Of a DNA stretch of 64,000 bases, positions 58,016-64,000 are shown one piece after another. The position numbers and the translations under genes were made by a program. The notes beneath the pieces were generated by a model. The model worked only from the letters and a program-made list of their open reading frames with translations. It had not been told where the DNA came from and made no database searches. Position 1 is the stretch's first letter, and each line of letters opens with the position of its first letter. The DNA is from Streptomyces sp. ASQP_92 (lineage in GTDB: Bacteria; Actinomycetota; Actinomycetes; Streptomycetales; Streptomycetaceae): assembly GCF_025399895.1 (NCBI RefSeq), contig NZ_JAODUA010000001.1, positions 434,001 to 498,000 on the forward strand, in the 5' to 3' direction.

Positions 58016-59743
58016 GTGAACGACCGCCAGTACGACCCGTATGCGCCCCAGGTGCAGCTGGTCGGGTACGACGAGTACGGCCGGCCGGTGTACCAGCAGG
58101 TCCAGCCGCAGCAGCAGGCGTACGACCCCTACGGCCGGCCCGAGGAGCCCCCGCAGCAACAGCAGCAGGGGTACGGGTACGACCAGACGTACGTTCCGCA
58201 GCAGTCGACGTACGACCCCTATGCGCAGCCGCAGCAGCCACAACAACAGCAGCAGCACCAGCCGACGCACCAGCAGGCCCAGCAGCCCCAACACCCGCAG
58301 CAGGCCCAGCAGTTCCAGGGAACCCAGCAGTTTCCGCAGCAGGACTACGGGCAGGACTACGGCACCGCGCAGCAGCCGGCCGTCCAGGCGCCCCCGGCGC
58401 CGGACGCCGAGGCGCAGGGCACGCCCGTGGTGCCCCAGCAGCGGCGCGAGGAACACGGTGACGGCGCCGAACGCGACTACCGCACCGAGCAGTTCTCGTT
58501 CATCGAGGAGCCCGACGAGGACTCCGAGGACGTCATCGACTGGCTCAAGTTCACCGAGAGCCGCAGCGAGCGCCGCGAGGAGGCCAAGCGCCGGGGCCGC
58601 AACCGCGTCGTCGCGCTGGTCGTGACCGTCGCCCTGGTCGCGGTGGGTGGCATCGGCTATCTGTGGTTCGCCGGCAAGCTGCCCGGCCTCTCGTCCTCCT
58701 CCGACGCCAAGAAGGGCGCCGCCGCCGCGGCCGGCCCGCAGCAGCGCGACGTCATCGTGGTCCATCTGCACAACACCAAGGCGGGCGGCACCTCCACGGC
58801 GCTGCTCGTCAACAACGTGACCACCAAGCAGGGCACCACCGTGCTGCTGCCCAACTCGCTCGCGGTCTCCGACGACGACGGCAACCGCACCACCCTGGGC
58901 AAGTCGGTGGACGCCGACGGCTCGCAGAGCACCCGTGACTCGCTCTCCAACCTGCTCGGCGCCAAGATCACCGGCTCCTGGCGGCTGGACACCCCGTACC
59001 TGGAAAACCTCGTCGACCTCGTCGGAAACATCGACATCAGTACGGATGCGGACGTCCCCGGTGCCAAGCAGGGCGGCGACCCGCTGGTGAAGAAGGGCGA
59101 CGACCAGACCCTCACCGGTCAGATGGCCGTCGCCTACGCCACCTACCGGGGCCCCGGCGAGGCCGAGACCAAGCAGCTCCAGCGGTTCGGCACGGTGATG
59201 TACGGGGTGCTGCGCAAGATCTCCGACGATCCGAAGGCCGCCACCGTCACCGTGCAGACGCTCGCGCAGATCCTCGACCCGTCGCTGCCGGACAGCGACC
59301 TCGGGGCCGCGCTGGCCAAGCTCGCCGAACACGCCAAGGTCGGCGCGTACAAGACGGCGCTCCTGCCGGTGCAGCCGGACGGCACGCTCAGCCAGCAGAC
59401 GAGCGACAGCGTGGTCAAGGACGTCCTGGGCGGCAAGCTCGGCGCCGGCGGCGACCAGAGCTCGGCGCTTCGGGTCGGTGTCAAGAACGCCAGCGGCAAC
59501 GCCAAGGCCGCCGAGGCCGCCCGGGTCGCCCTGATCAACGGCGGCTACGGGTTCGTGGACGCCGGAAGCGCCGGTGCGCAGGCCACCTCTCAGGTCCTGT
59601 ACGGCGACGCGGCGAAGAAGGCGAGCGCGGTCGAGGTCGCCAAGACGCTCAATCTGCCGGACAGCGCCGTCAAGCAGGGCAAGACGGCCGCCAACGCCGA
59701 TGTGTCGGTCGTCATCGGCAAGGATTACAAGATCGCGAAGTGA
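58016..59743 (+). CDS. Degenerate LytR-CpsA-Psr (LCP)-like membrane protein with LytR_C domain
   Basis: 575 residues. The first 130 are Gln/Pro/Tyr-rich and disordered, then an acidic segment and one transmembrane helix (about 195-220, VVALVVTVALVAVGGIGYLWF). The LCP-like domain (about 235-420) includes STALLVNNVTTKQGTTVLLPNSL and LENLVDLVGNIDI, with KQLQRFGTVM near its end; the LytR C-terminal domain follows (LRVGVKNASGNAKAAEAARVALINGGY). Where LCP ligases have SIPRD, this has LLPNS, and arginines expected in the other pocket motifs are missing, so it may not catalyse wall-polymer ligation. In S. coelicolor an LCP at this locus (PdtA) is linked to teichoic acid. GTG 58016 has AGAAGG. Confidence 0.85.
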   Translation: MNDRQYDPYAPQVQLVGYDEYGRPVYQQVQPQQQAYDPYGRPEEPPQQQQQGYGYDQTYVPQQSTYDPYAQPQQPQQQQQHQPTHQQAQQPQHPQQAQQFQGTQQFPQQDYGQDYGTAQQPAVQAPPAPDAEAQGTPVVPQQRREEHGDGAERDYRTEQFSFIEEPDEDSEDVIDWLKFTESRSERREEAKRRGRNRVVALVVTVALVAVGGIGYLWFAGKLPGLSSSSDAKKGAAAAAGPQQRDVIVVHLHNTKAGGTSTALLVNNVTTKQGTTVLLPNSLAVSDDDGNRTTLGKSVDADGSQSTRDSLSNLLGAKITGSWRLDTPYLENLVDLVGNIDISTDADVPGAKQGGDPLVKKGDDQTLTGQMAVAYATYRGPGEAETKQLQRFGTVMYGVLRKISDDPKAATVTVQTLAQILDPSLPDSDLGAALAKLAEHAKVGAYKTALLPVQPDGTLSQQTSDSVVKDVLGGKLGAGGDQSSALRVGVKNASGNAKAAEAARVALINGGYGFVDAGSAGAQATSQVLYGDAAKKASAVEVAKTLNLPDSAVKQGKTAANADVSVVIGKDYKIAK

Positions 59744-59779
59744 TGCCACAGGCGTCCCGGGAGCGACCCTTTCGGGACT

Positions 59780-59832
59780 GTCGGCGGTCCGTGAGATCCT
59801 GGAATTCGATCTGATCCGATCTGACCGCCGAC
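59780..59832 (+). promoter_or_regulatory. Inverted repeat in the rsfS leader
   Basis: GTCGGCGGTC (59780-59789) is perfectly complementary to GACCGCCGAC (59823-59832), with a 33-nt loop holding GATCTGATCCGATCTG. The second arm ends 12 nt before the start codon, so folding could hide the ribosome-binding region. Confidence 0.5.
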
Positions 59833-59844
59833 GAAAGCCTGCAT

Positions 59845-60282
59845 GTGACCGCCACGGACCGTTCCATCGAGCTCATCACCGCCGCCGCTCAGGCGGCTGC
59901 CGACCGGCTCGCGCACGACATCATCGCGTACGACGTCAGTGATGTGCTGTCGATCACCGACGCCTTCCTGCTCGCCTCCGCGCCCAACGACCGCCAGGTC
60001 AAGTCGATCGTCGACGAGATCGAGGAGCGGCTCAACAAGGAGCTCGGCGCCAAGCCGGTACGCCGCGAGGGCGACCGCGACGCCCGCTGGATCCTGCTCG
60101 ACTACGTCGACATCGTCGTGCACGTCCAGCACAGCGAGGAGCGCGTCTTCTACGCCCTCGAGCGCCTGTGGAAGGACTGCCCCGAGCTGCCGCTTCCGGA
60201 CGACGCCATGAAGACCCGCGGCAAGGCCGCCGAGCACGCCGCGCTGACCGGCGCCGACGAGACGGACGGTGAGCTGAGCTGA
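59845..60282 (+). CDS. rsfS: Ribosomal silencing factor RsfS
   Basis: 145 residues that bind L14 and prevent subunit joining in slow growth. Family motifs: AQAAADRLAHDIIAYDVSDVLSITDAFLLASAPNDRQ, then EGDRDARWILLDYVDIVVHVQHSEERVFYALERLW. GTG 59845 has GACGAAAG upstream, within an inverted repeat. Its stop overlaps the start of the phosphatase gene (CTGA). Confidence 0.96.
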   Translation: MTATDRSIELITAAAQAAADRLAHDIIAYDVSDVLSITDAFLLASAPNDRQVKSIVDEIEERLNKELGAKPVRREGDRDARWILLDYVDIVVHVQHSEERVFYALERLWKDCPELPLPDDAMKTRGKAAEHAALTGADETDGELS

Positions 60283-60935
60283 ACGGCACCACCAAGGGCG
60301 GCCGGGGCCGCCGGATAGTCCTGTGGCGGCACGGCCAGACGGCCTGGAACCTGGAGCGCCGCTTCCAGGGCTCCACGGACATCGAGCTGACCGAGACGGG
60401 CATCGGCCAGGCGCATCGCTCCGCGCGCCTGCTGGCCGCGCTGAAGCCCGACGCGATCATCGCCTCCGACCTTCAGCGGGCCGCGGCCACCGCCGCCGAG
60501 CTGGCGGCCGTGACCGGCCTGCCGGTCGAGCACGACTCGGGCCTGCGGGAGACGTACGCGGGCGCCTGGCAGGGGCTCACGCACGAGGAGATCGTCGCCC
60601 GCTACGGCGAGCAGTACGCGGCGTGGAAGCGCGGCGAGCCGGTGCGCCGGGGCGGGGGCGAGCTGGAGACCGAGGTCGCCGACCGGGCCGCCCCGGTCGT
60701 GCTGCGGCACGCCGACAAGCTGCCCGACGGCGGCACCCTCGTCGTCGTCAGCCACGGCGGCACCATCCGCACCACCATCGGCCGGCTCCTCGGTCTCGAA
60801 GCGCACCACTGGGAGGGCCTGGGCGGCCTCACCAACTGCTGCTGGTCCGTCCTCGGCGAGGGCGCGCGCGGCTGGCGCCTGCTGGAGCACAACGCCGGCA
60901 CGCTCCCCGAGCCGGTCCTCGGAGACGACGACTAA
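60279..60935 (+). CDS. Histidine phosphatase (phosphoglycerate mutase-like), probable CTG start
   Basis: 218 residues. RHGQT (WRHGQTAWNLERRFQGSTDIELT) near the N-terminus holds the phospho-histidine, and the second active His is in VVVSHGGTIRTTIG. The frame has no ATG, GTG or TTG before these motifs: a TGA at 60270 is followed by CTG 60279, which overlaps the rsfS stop as CTGA and has GGTGAG (60268-60273) 5 nt upstream. Starting at the first GTG (60510) would remove the catalytic RHG. Substrate unknown; the position beside rsfS is conserved in actinobacteria. Confidence 0.9.
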   Translation: MNGTTKGGRGRRIVLWRHGQTAWNLERRFQGSTDIELTETGIGQAHRSARLLAALKPDAIIASDLQRAAATAAELAAVTGLPVEHDSGLRETYAGAWQGLTHEEIVARYGEQYAAWKRGEPVRRGGGELETEVADRAAPVVLRHADKLPDGGTLVVVSHGGTIRTTIGRLLGLEAHHWEGLGGLTNCCWSVLGEGARGWRLLEHNAGTLPEPVLGDDD

Positions 60936-60964
60936 CCGCTGCTCAGAGGCGGTGAAGGCCGGAT

Positions 60965-60994
60965 TTCACTTTCCGGCAGGTCACAGGCTAAAGT
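60965..60994 (+). promoter_or_regulatory. Promoter of tRNA-Ala copy 1
   Basis: TTCACT (60965-60970) and TAAAGT (60989-60994) are separated by 18 bp, 54 nt before the tRNA. Confidence 0.6.
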
Positions 60995-61047
60995 TCTTCT
61001 TGTTCGCAGCGCGGGACCGCCGAAGAGGCGGAAACACAGCGGACAGC

Positions 61048-61120
61048 GGGGCTATAGCTCAGTTGGTAGAGCGCCTGCATGGCATGCAGGAGGTCAGGAG
61101 TTCAATTCTCCTTAGCTCCA
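61048..61120 (+). tRNA. tRNA-Ala (anticodon GGC), copy 1
   Basis: A 73-nt cloverleaf: acceptor GGGGCTA pairs with TAGCTCC (one G-T), D arm, anticodon stem CCTGC/GCAGG with anticodon GGC at 61081-61083, and T arm AGGAG/CTCCT with TTCAATT. The CCA end is not fully encoded. It is identical to the copy at 63077-63149. Confidence 0.97.
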
Positions 61121-61126
61121 CAATCG

Positions 61127-61154
61127 GATCCCGTCCCCTCGTGGGGGCGGGATC
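61127..61154 (+). terminator. Terminator of tRNA-Ala copy 1
   Basis: GATCCCGTCCCC pairs with GGGGGCGGGATC (one wobble) around a 4-nt loop and is followed by TTCTTG. Confidence 0.85.
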
Positions 61155-61385
61155 TTCTTGTTGTCCCGTGCGGTCCCGACCGGATACGGCCGCCCGGCGG
61201 TCACTCCGCGTGGGGCGCGTACTTGTGCCCGTGCGCCCCGTGAGTGCCCCTTCGCACCGGCGGTCGGGTCCGTCCTGGGCGGCGTGTCCGGTCTCGTACG
61301 GTGACAGCACTGACCCTCTTGCGAGGGCATGGCAGAATCGGGACGGCCGGAGGGGGACGACGGACCGAACGGGAGGGAGTGCGCG

Positions 61386-61556
61386 ATGCCCGCGAGTCGC
61401 GAAGAATTCCCGCAGCCGTCCGGCGGTCCGCGAGCCCCGGCGACCAGCGCCCACCTGAGCTGTCCCTCCTGCGGCTCCGCCCACGTCGCCCAGATGCTCG
61501 GCGACAACGGCGGGGTGTCCTACGTGTGCACGGCCTGCGGCCACAGCTGGAGCTGA
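61386..61556 (+). CDS. Small zinc-ribbon protein (56 aa)
   Basis: MPASREEFPQPSGGPRAPATSAHLSCPSCGSAH has two CxxC pairs, CPSC and CTAC (GVSYVCTACGHSWS), an apparent zinc ribbon. ATG 61386 has GGGAGGGAG 6 nt upstream; an ATG at 61329 would add 19 residues. It is followed after 2 nt by a second zinc-ribbon gene, so the pair is coupled. Could bind nucleic acid or protein. Confidence 0.78.
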   Translation: MPASREEFPQPSGGPRAPATSAHLSCPSCGSAHVAQMLGDNGGVSYVCTACGHSWS

Positions 61557-61558
61557 AC

Positions 61559-61792
61559 ATGGGTGCACACAGGCGGAAATGCGACTGGTGCGGCAGTGGT
61601 ACGCCCATCGTCAGGGACATGGATCCGGTCAACACCGACTACCAGTACTGGTGCGAGGAATGCGCCAGGGCGCTGATCATAAAGGGCGACCCGATCGAGA
61701 CCTATCGGGAACTGGAAGGCGAGCCGATCTACGGTCGCCTCCTGGAGGCGCACTGCACGCTGAAGCGCTTCTACTCCTTCGCGACGGCCTGA
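61559..61792 (+). CDS. Small zinc-ribbon protein (77 aa), 3' overlap with the GT87 gene
   Basis: MGAHRRKCDWCGSG with CDWC and YWCEECARALIIKGDP (CEEC), a second two-CxxC zinc ribbon. ATG 61559 lies 2 nt after the preceding stop. Its last 116 nt overlap antisense with the 3' end of the convergent GT87 gene. Function unknown. Confidence 0.8.
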   Translation: MGAHRRKCDWCGSGTPIVRDMDPVNTDYQYWCEECARALIIKGDPIETYRELEGEPIYGRLLEAHCTLKRFYSFATA

Positions 61793-62960
61793 CCGCCGCC
61801 AGCACGAGAAGGCCCGCCCCGGCCAGGGGGTACAGGGCCGAAAGCGCCATCTGGCCGCCGCTCTGGGCGAGTTCGGGCCGGCTCGTGCCGTGCGGGACCC
61901 ACCACAGCGCGTACGCGCAGAAGACGATCCCGAGCAGAGCCCAGCGCGACCTCTCCACGGCGAGCAGCACCACGGCGGGCACGCACCACACCCAGTGGTG
62001 CGACCAGGAGACCGGGCTCACCAGGAGCGCCGTCACCGCGCAGCCCACCACCGCCCAGGCCCGCTCCCCGCGCAGCTCCGCGCGTACGGCGACGGCGAGG
62101 CCCAGCGCCACGGTGAGGGCCGCGACCACCGTCCACCACGGCCCCGGATCGCCGGTGTGCAGCAGCCGGGCCAGCACCCCGCGCAGCGACTGGTTCGCGG
62201 TGTCCTCGGCGTGACCGACCCGGCCCGCCTCGAACACCATCGACGTCCAGAAACGCAGCGAGTCGTACGGGAGCACCACGGCGGCCGCCGCCGTGGCGGC
62301 GCAGAACGCCGAAGCGGCCCTCCCGGACATGGCCGGCCGGTCTTCGGCGGCGCCGCTCCGCGCCCGGGCGGCCGCGCTGATCAGCAGGAACAGGGCGAAC
62401 AGGGCCGGGGTGAGCTTCAGCGCGGCCGCCAGTCCGATGCCGGTGCCCGCCCAGCGGTGGCCCCGCTCACGGGTGAGGTCCCAGAGCACCGCGACGGCGA
62501 GCAGCAGATTGATCTGGCCGTAGCGCAGCGTGGTCCACACCGGCTCGCACCACACGGCGAGCGCGGCGACCCACAGCGCGGCCCCGGGCCTGCGACATCC
62601 GGCGAGCCGCAGCGACAGGTGGGCCAGGGCGAGCAGCAGCCCGAGGTTCGCGACGGTGGCGAGGGCCCGCAGCTGCGGAACGCCGAGCAGGGTGAGCGGG
62701 GTGAACACCAGCGCCGCGAACGGCGGGTAGGTGGTGGGCAGCCGGGCCTCGGTCGCGCGCATCGCATAGAGGTCTGCGCCCGCCCGTACGGTCAGGCCCT
62801 CGGCCCGATAGACCATCAGGTCGATCATCGAGACCCCGGCGGCCCGCTGAGCGGCCCAGAAGAGCGCGAAGGACAGCAGGCAGACGGCGGCGGCGAGCGG
62901 CGGGGGACGGCGGGCCGCAGGGAGGCGAGCGGCGGTGTGCGCGAGCACCTTCACGGTCAC
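61677..62960 (-). CDS. GT87-type polyprenol-dependent membrane glycosyltransferase
   Basis: About 427 residues with about ten transmembrane segments. An acidic/aromatic loop after the first helix (MIDLMVYRAEG) and the motif LPTTYPPFAALVFTPL match the DUF2029/GT87 GT-C family, which in actinobacteria includes mannosyltransferases of lipoglycan synthesis. The end is basic and Ser/Arg-rich. The start is uncertain: GTG 62960, 62954 or 62948 follow one another, and a purine-rich AGGAAGGG lies about 17 nt upstream. It starts divergently from the second tRNA. Confidence 0.85.
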   Translation of the reverse strand: MTVKVLAHTAARLPAARRPPPLAAAVCLLSFALFWAAQRAAGVSMIDLMVYRAEGLTVRAGADLYAMRATEARLPTTYPPFAALVFTPLTLLGVPQLRALATVANLGLLLALAHLSLRLAGCRRPGAALWVAALAVWCEPVWTTLRYGQINLLLAVAVLWDLTRERGHRWAGTGIGLAAALKLTPALFALFLLISAAARARSGAAEDRPAMSGRAASAFCAATAAAAVVLPYDSLRFWTSMVFEAGRVGHAEDTANQSLRGVLARLLHTGDPGPWWTVVAALTVALGLAVAVRAELRGERAWAVVGCAVTALLVSPVSWSHHWVWCVPAVVLLAVERSRWALLGIVFCAYALWWVPHGTSRPELAQSGGQMALSALYPLAGAGLLVLAAVRPSRRSRSASACSAPPGGDRRSARLPVPDRSRSGRPL

Positions 62961-63005
62961 GAAGGTGGACGTTACCGCCCTTCCTCGTACAGAACGGAAA
63001 CCGAT

Positions 63006-63034
63006 TTGGTGAAGCACCGGGGGGACCGTGTAAT
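63006..63034 (+). promoter_or_regulatory. Promoter of tRNA-Ala copy 2
   Basis: TTGGTG (63006-63011) and TGTAAT (63029-63034) are separated by 17 bp, 42 nt before the tRNA. Confidence 0.55.
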
Positions 63035-63076
63035 GTTCTCGATGTCGCCGCGGGAAACCGGACGGCAGCAAAACAA

Positions 63077-63149
63077 GGGGCTATAGCTCAGTTGGTAGAG
63101 CGCCTGCATGGCATGCAGGAGGTCAGGAGTTCAATTCTCCTTAGCTCCA
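63077..63149 (+). tRNA. tRNA-Ala (anticodon GGC), copy 2
   Basis: Identical over 73 nt to the copy at 61048-61120, with the same cloverleaf and anticodon GGC at 63110-63112. The flanks differ except for a few bases. Confidence 0.97.
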
Positions 63150-63156
63150 CAGTGAG

Positions 63157-63192
63157 AAGGCGGGCCATCCGATGATTCGGATGGCCCGCCTT
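63157..63192 (+). terminator. Terminator of tRNA-Ala copy 2
   Basis: AAGGCGGGCCATCCGA (63157-63172) pairs perfectly with 63177-63192 around a 4-nt loop. Confidence 0.9.
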
Positions 63193-63223
63193 CGTGTTGT
63201 CCCCTCCCCAGGGTCCCCGGGGC

Positions 63224-63265
63224 CCGAGGGGATCCCAGAGGCCTGGGCCCCTGGGATCCCCTCGG
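63224..63265 (-). terminator. Hairpin at the 3' side of the NuoF-like gene
   Basis: CCGAGGGGATCCCAG (63224-63238) pairs perfectly with 63251-63265. It lies 60 nt beyond the stop of the minus-strand gene and may end its transcript. Confidence 0.65.
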
Positions 63266-63325
63266 AAGTACGCGCGTCCTGTTCAGGACGCCGTAACGCT
63301 CACCAACGGTCCGATCGGGAACCGG

Positions 63326-64000
63326 TCAACTCCGGCCGCTGCCCAGGGCTTTGCGGCTGATCTGGGGGAGCGCGGCCGGAGCCTGCTCGATCCGGAGCGC
63401 GAGCGCCGGGCAGCGGCGCACGGCCCTTTGGGCGCGCCCCCGTAGATGCATCGGCACCGTGGCGTCGGCGACCAGCGGATAGCCGTCGGGGCCGAGGCGG
63501 ATCAGCTCCGGCACGATGTCCGCGCAGAGCCCGTGGCCCTCGCACAACGTCCAGTCCACCAGCACCTTCTCGCCGCTCGGCACGCCCTCCTCCTGGTAAC
63601 CCGGGGAGGGCAGCGGCAGCACGCCGAGCGTCGGCCGACCGCAGCCCCCGCCGAGCACATGGGCCGCGAGGTCGTCCGTGAACGCGGCGAGCGTCGAGGC
63701 GAGGAAACGGGCCGAGCCGTCGGGATGCTTGCAGGCACCGCGGCCCTTCACCGCCCCCGTCACCTCGCGCAGCGCCTCCAGAGCCGCCGGGCCGCCGCCG
63801 TTCAGCACATCGGCGAGCCCGCCCGCCGCGGCCGGAAGCCCCAGCCGGCAGGGGCCGCACTGGCCCGCCGTTTCGGCCGCGAGCCAGTTGGCGACCCGCA
63901 GCGCCTCGCCGAGCGCACACGTACCCGGGCCGATCGGCAGGATCGCGCCGGCCCCGAGAGCACCCCCCAGCGCCGACAGCGAGGCGCGCGAGACGGCCGC
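63326..64000 (-). CDS. NuoF-like FeS/SLBB domain fused to a ferredoxin domain (5' end outside window)
   Basis: The frame is open to base 64000, so the N-terminal FMN/NADH-binding part is missing. Visible are the NuoF 4Fe-4S region (ETAGQCGPCRLGLPAAAGG, then CKHPDGSARF) and, after a short linker, a ferredoxin-like domain (VDWTLCEGHGLCADIVPELI, then RRCPALAL) with the C-x5-C...CP pattern of one-cluster ferredoxins. This fusion is common beside ferric-reductase-like membrane proteins in Streptomyces and probably passes electrons from NADH. An ATG-like start at 63808 lies inside the gene. Confidence 0.88.
   Translation of the reverse strand, partial: AAVSRASLSALGGALGAGAILPIGPGTCALGEALRVANWLAAETAGQCGPCRLGLPAAAGGLADVLNGGGPAALEALREVTGAVKGRGACKHPDGSARFLASTLAAFTDDLAAHVLGGGCGRPTLGVLPLPSPGYQEEGVPSGEKVLVDWTLCEGHGLCADIVPELIRLGPDGYPLVADATVPMHLRGRAQRAVRRCPALALRIEQAPAALPQISRKALGSGRS

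Noticed and set aside
61048..63149. Integrated mobile island bounded by tRNA attachment sites
   Set aside because: No integrase, excisionase or other mobile gene is present; duplication of a tRNA gene is simpler.

Overview
The window is high-GC actinobacterial DNA with GTG and ATG starts, dense strong third-position GC bias and hairpin terminators. The gene order (tig, clpP1, clpP2, clpX, valS, folC, ndk, mreBCD, pbp2, rodA, RNase E/G, rplU, rpmA, obg, proB, proA, nadD, rsfS) is that of a Streptomyces chromosome arm-proximal core segment, as I recall it from S. coelicolor. Species cannot be told from this alone.

Layout. 1-4.3 kb: end of trigger factor, then the Clp protease module (two ClpP paralogues behind a ClgR-type operator, then ClpX). 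4.3-8.1 kb: a convergent proline/glutamine-rich membrane protein and valyl-tRNA synthetase. 8.1-10.7 kb: an orphan NarL-type histidine kinase and a second MreB-like actin on the minus strand, with inverted copies of a dispersed Streptomyces repeat between them. 10.7-19.8 kb: folC, a DUF4233 protein, ndk, then the elongation/spore-wall morphogene cluster mreB-mreC-mreD-PBP2-RodA. 19.9-29.2 kb: a CYTH-CHAD protein and a radical SAM pair (TIGR03960 and TIGR03936 types) that is split by a 4-gene, less GC-biased insertion (helical WXG-like protein, DUF1023-type hydrolase, lipoprotein, and an unusual WLYR-repeat protein). 29.5-36.2 kb: a very long RNase E/G with repetitive disordered arms, ribosomal proteins L21 and L27, and Obg. 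36.2-36.66 kb: a repeat-only intergenic region.

36.66-50 kb is a cell-surface glycopolymer locus: a GT2 glycosyltransferase, a UDP-sugar epimerase, a GT4 glycosyltransferase, a fused GT2/CDP-glycerol-type polymerase (TagF-like), a YfhO-GtrB-GtrA trio that looks like a three-component lipid-linked glycosylation system, and a Tat-exported PIG-L deacetylase with a beta-propeller-like tail. 50.3-60.9 kb: proB, proA, two paralogous small membrane proteins, an M48 peptidase, nadD, a degenerate LytR-CpsA-Psr protein, rsfS and a histidine phosphatase. 61-63.2 kb: two identical tRNA-Ala(GGC) genes flanking two tiny zinc-ribbon genes and a GT87 membrane glycosyltransferase. The window ends inside a NuoF-like/ferredoxin fusion.

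Themes. Many genes serve protein quality control, translation and ribosome assembly, while mreBCD/PBP2/RodA plus the glycopolymer locus and the LCP-like protein point to cell-envelope and spore-wall building. Two signals recur. Nine genes carry a TANNNT -10 box ending 6-8 nt before the start codon, the signature of leaderless mRNAs. Two real genes (the TIGR03936 protein and the histidine phosphatase) appear to start at CTG codons, so ordinary start-codon rules truncate or mis-start them.
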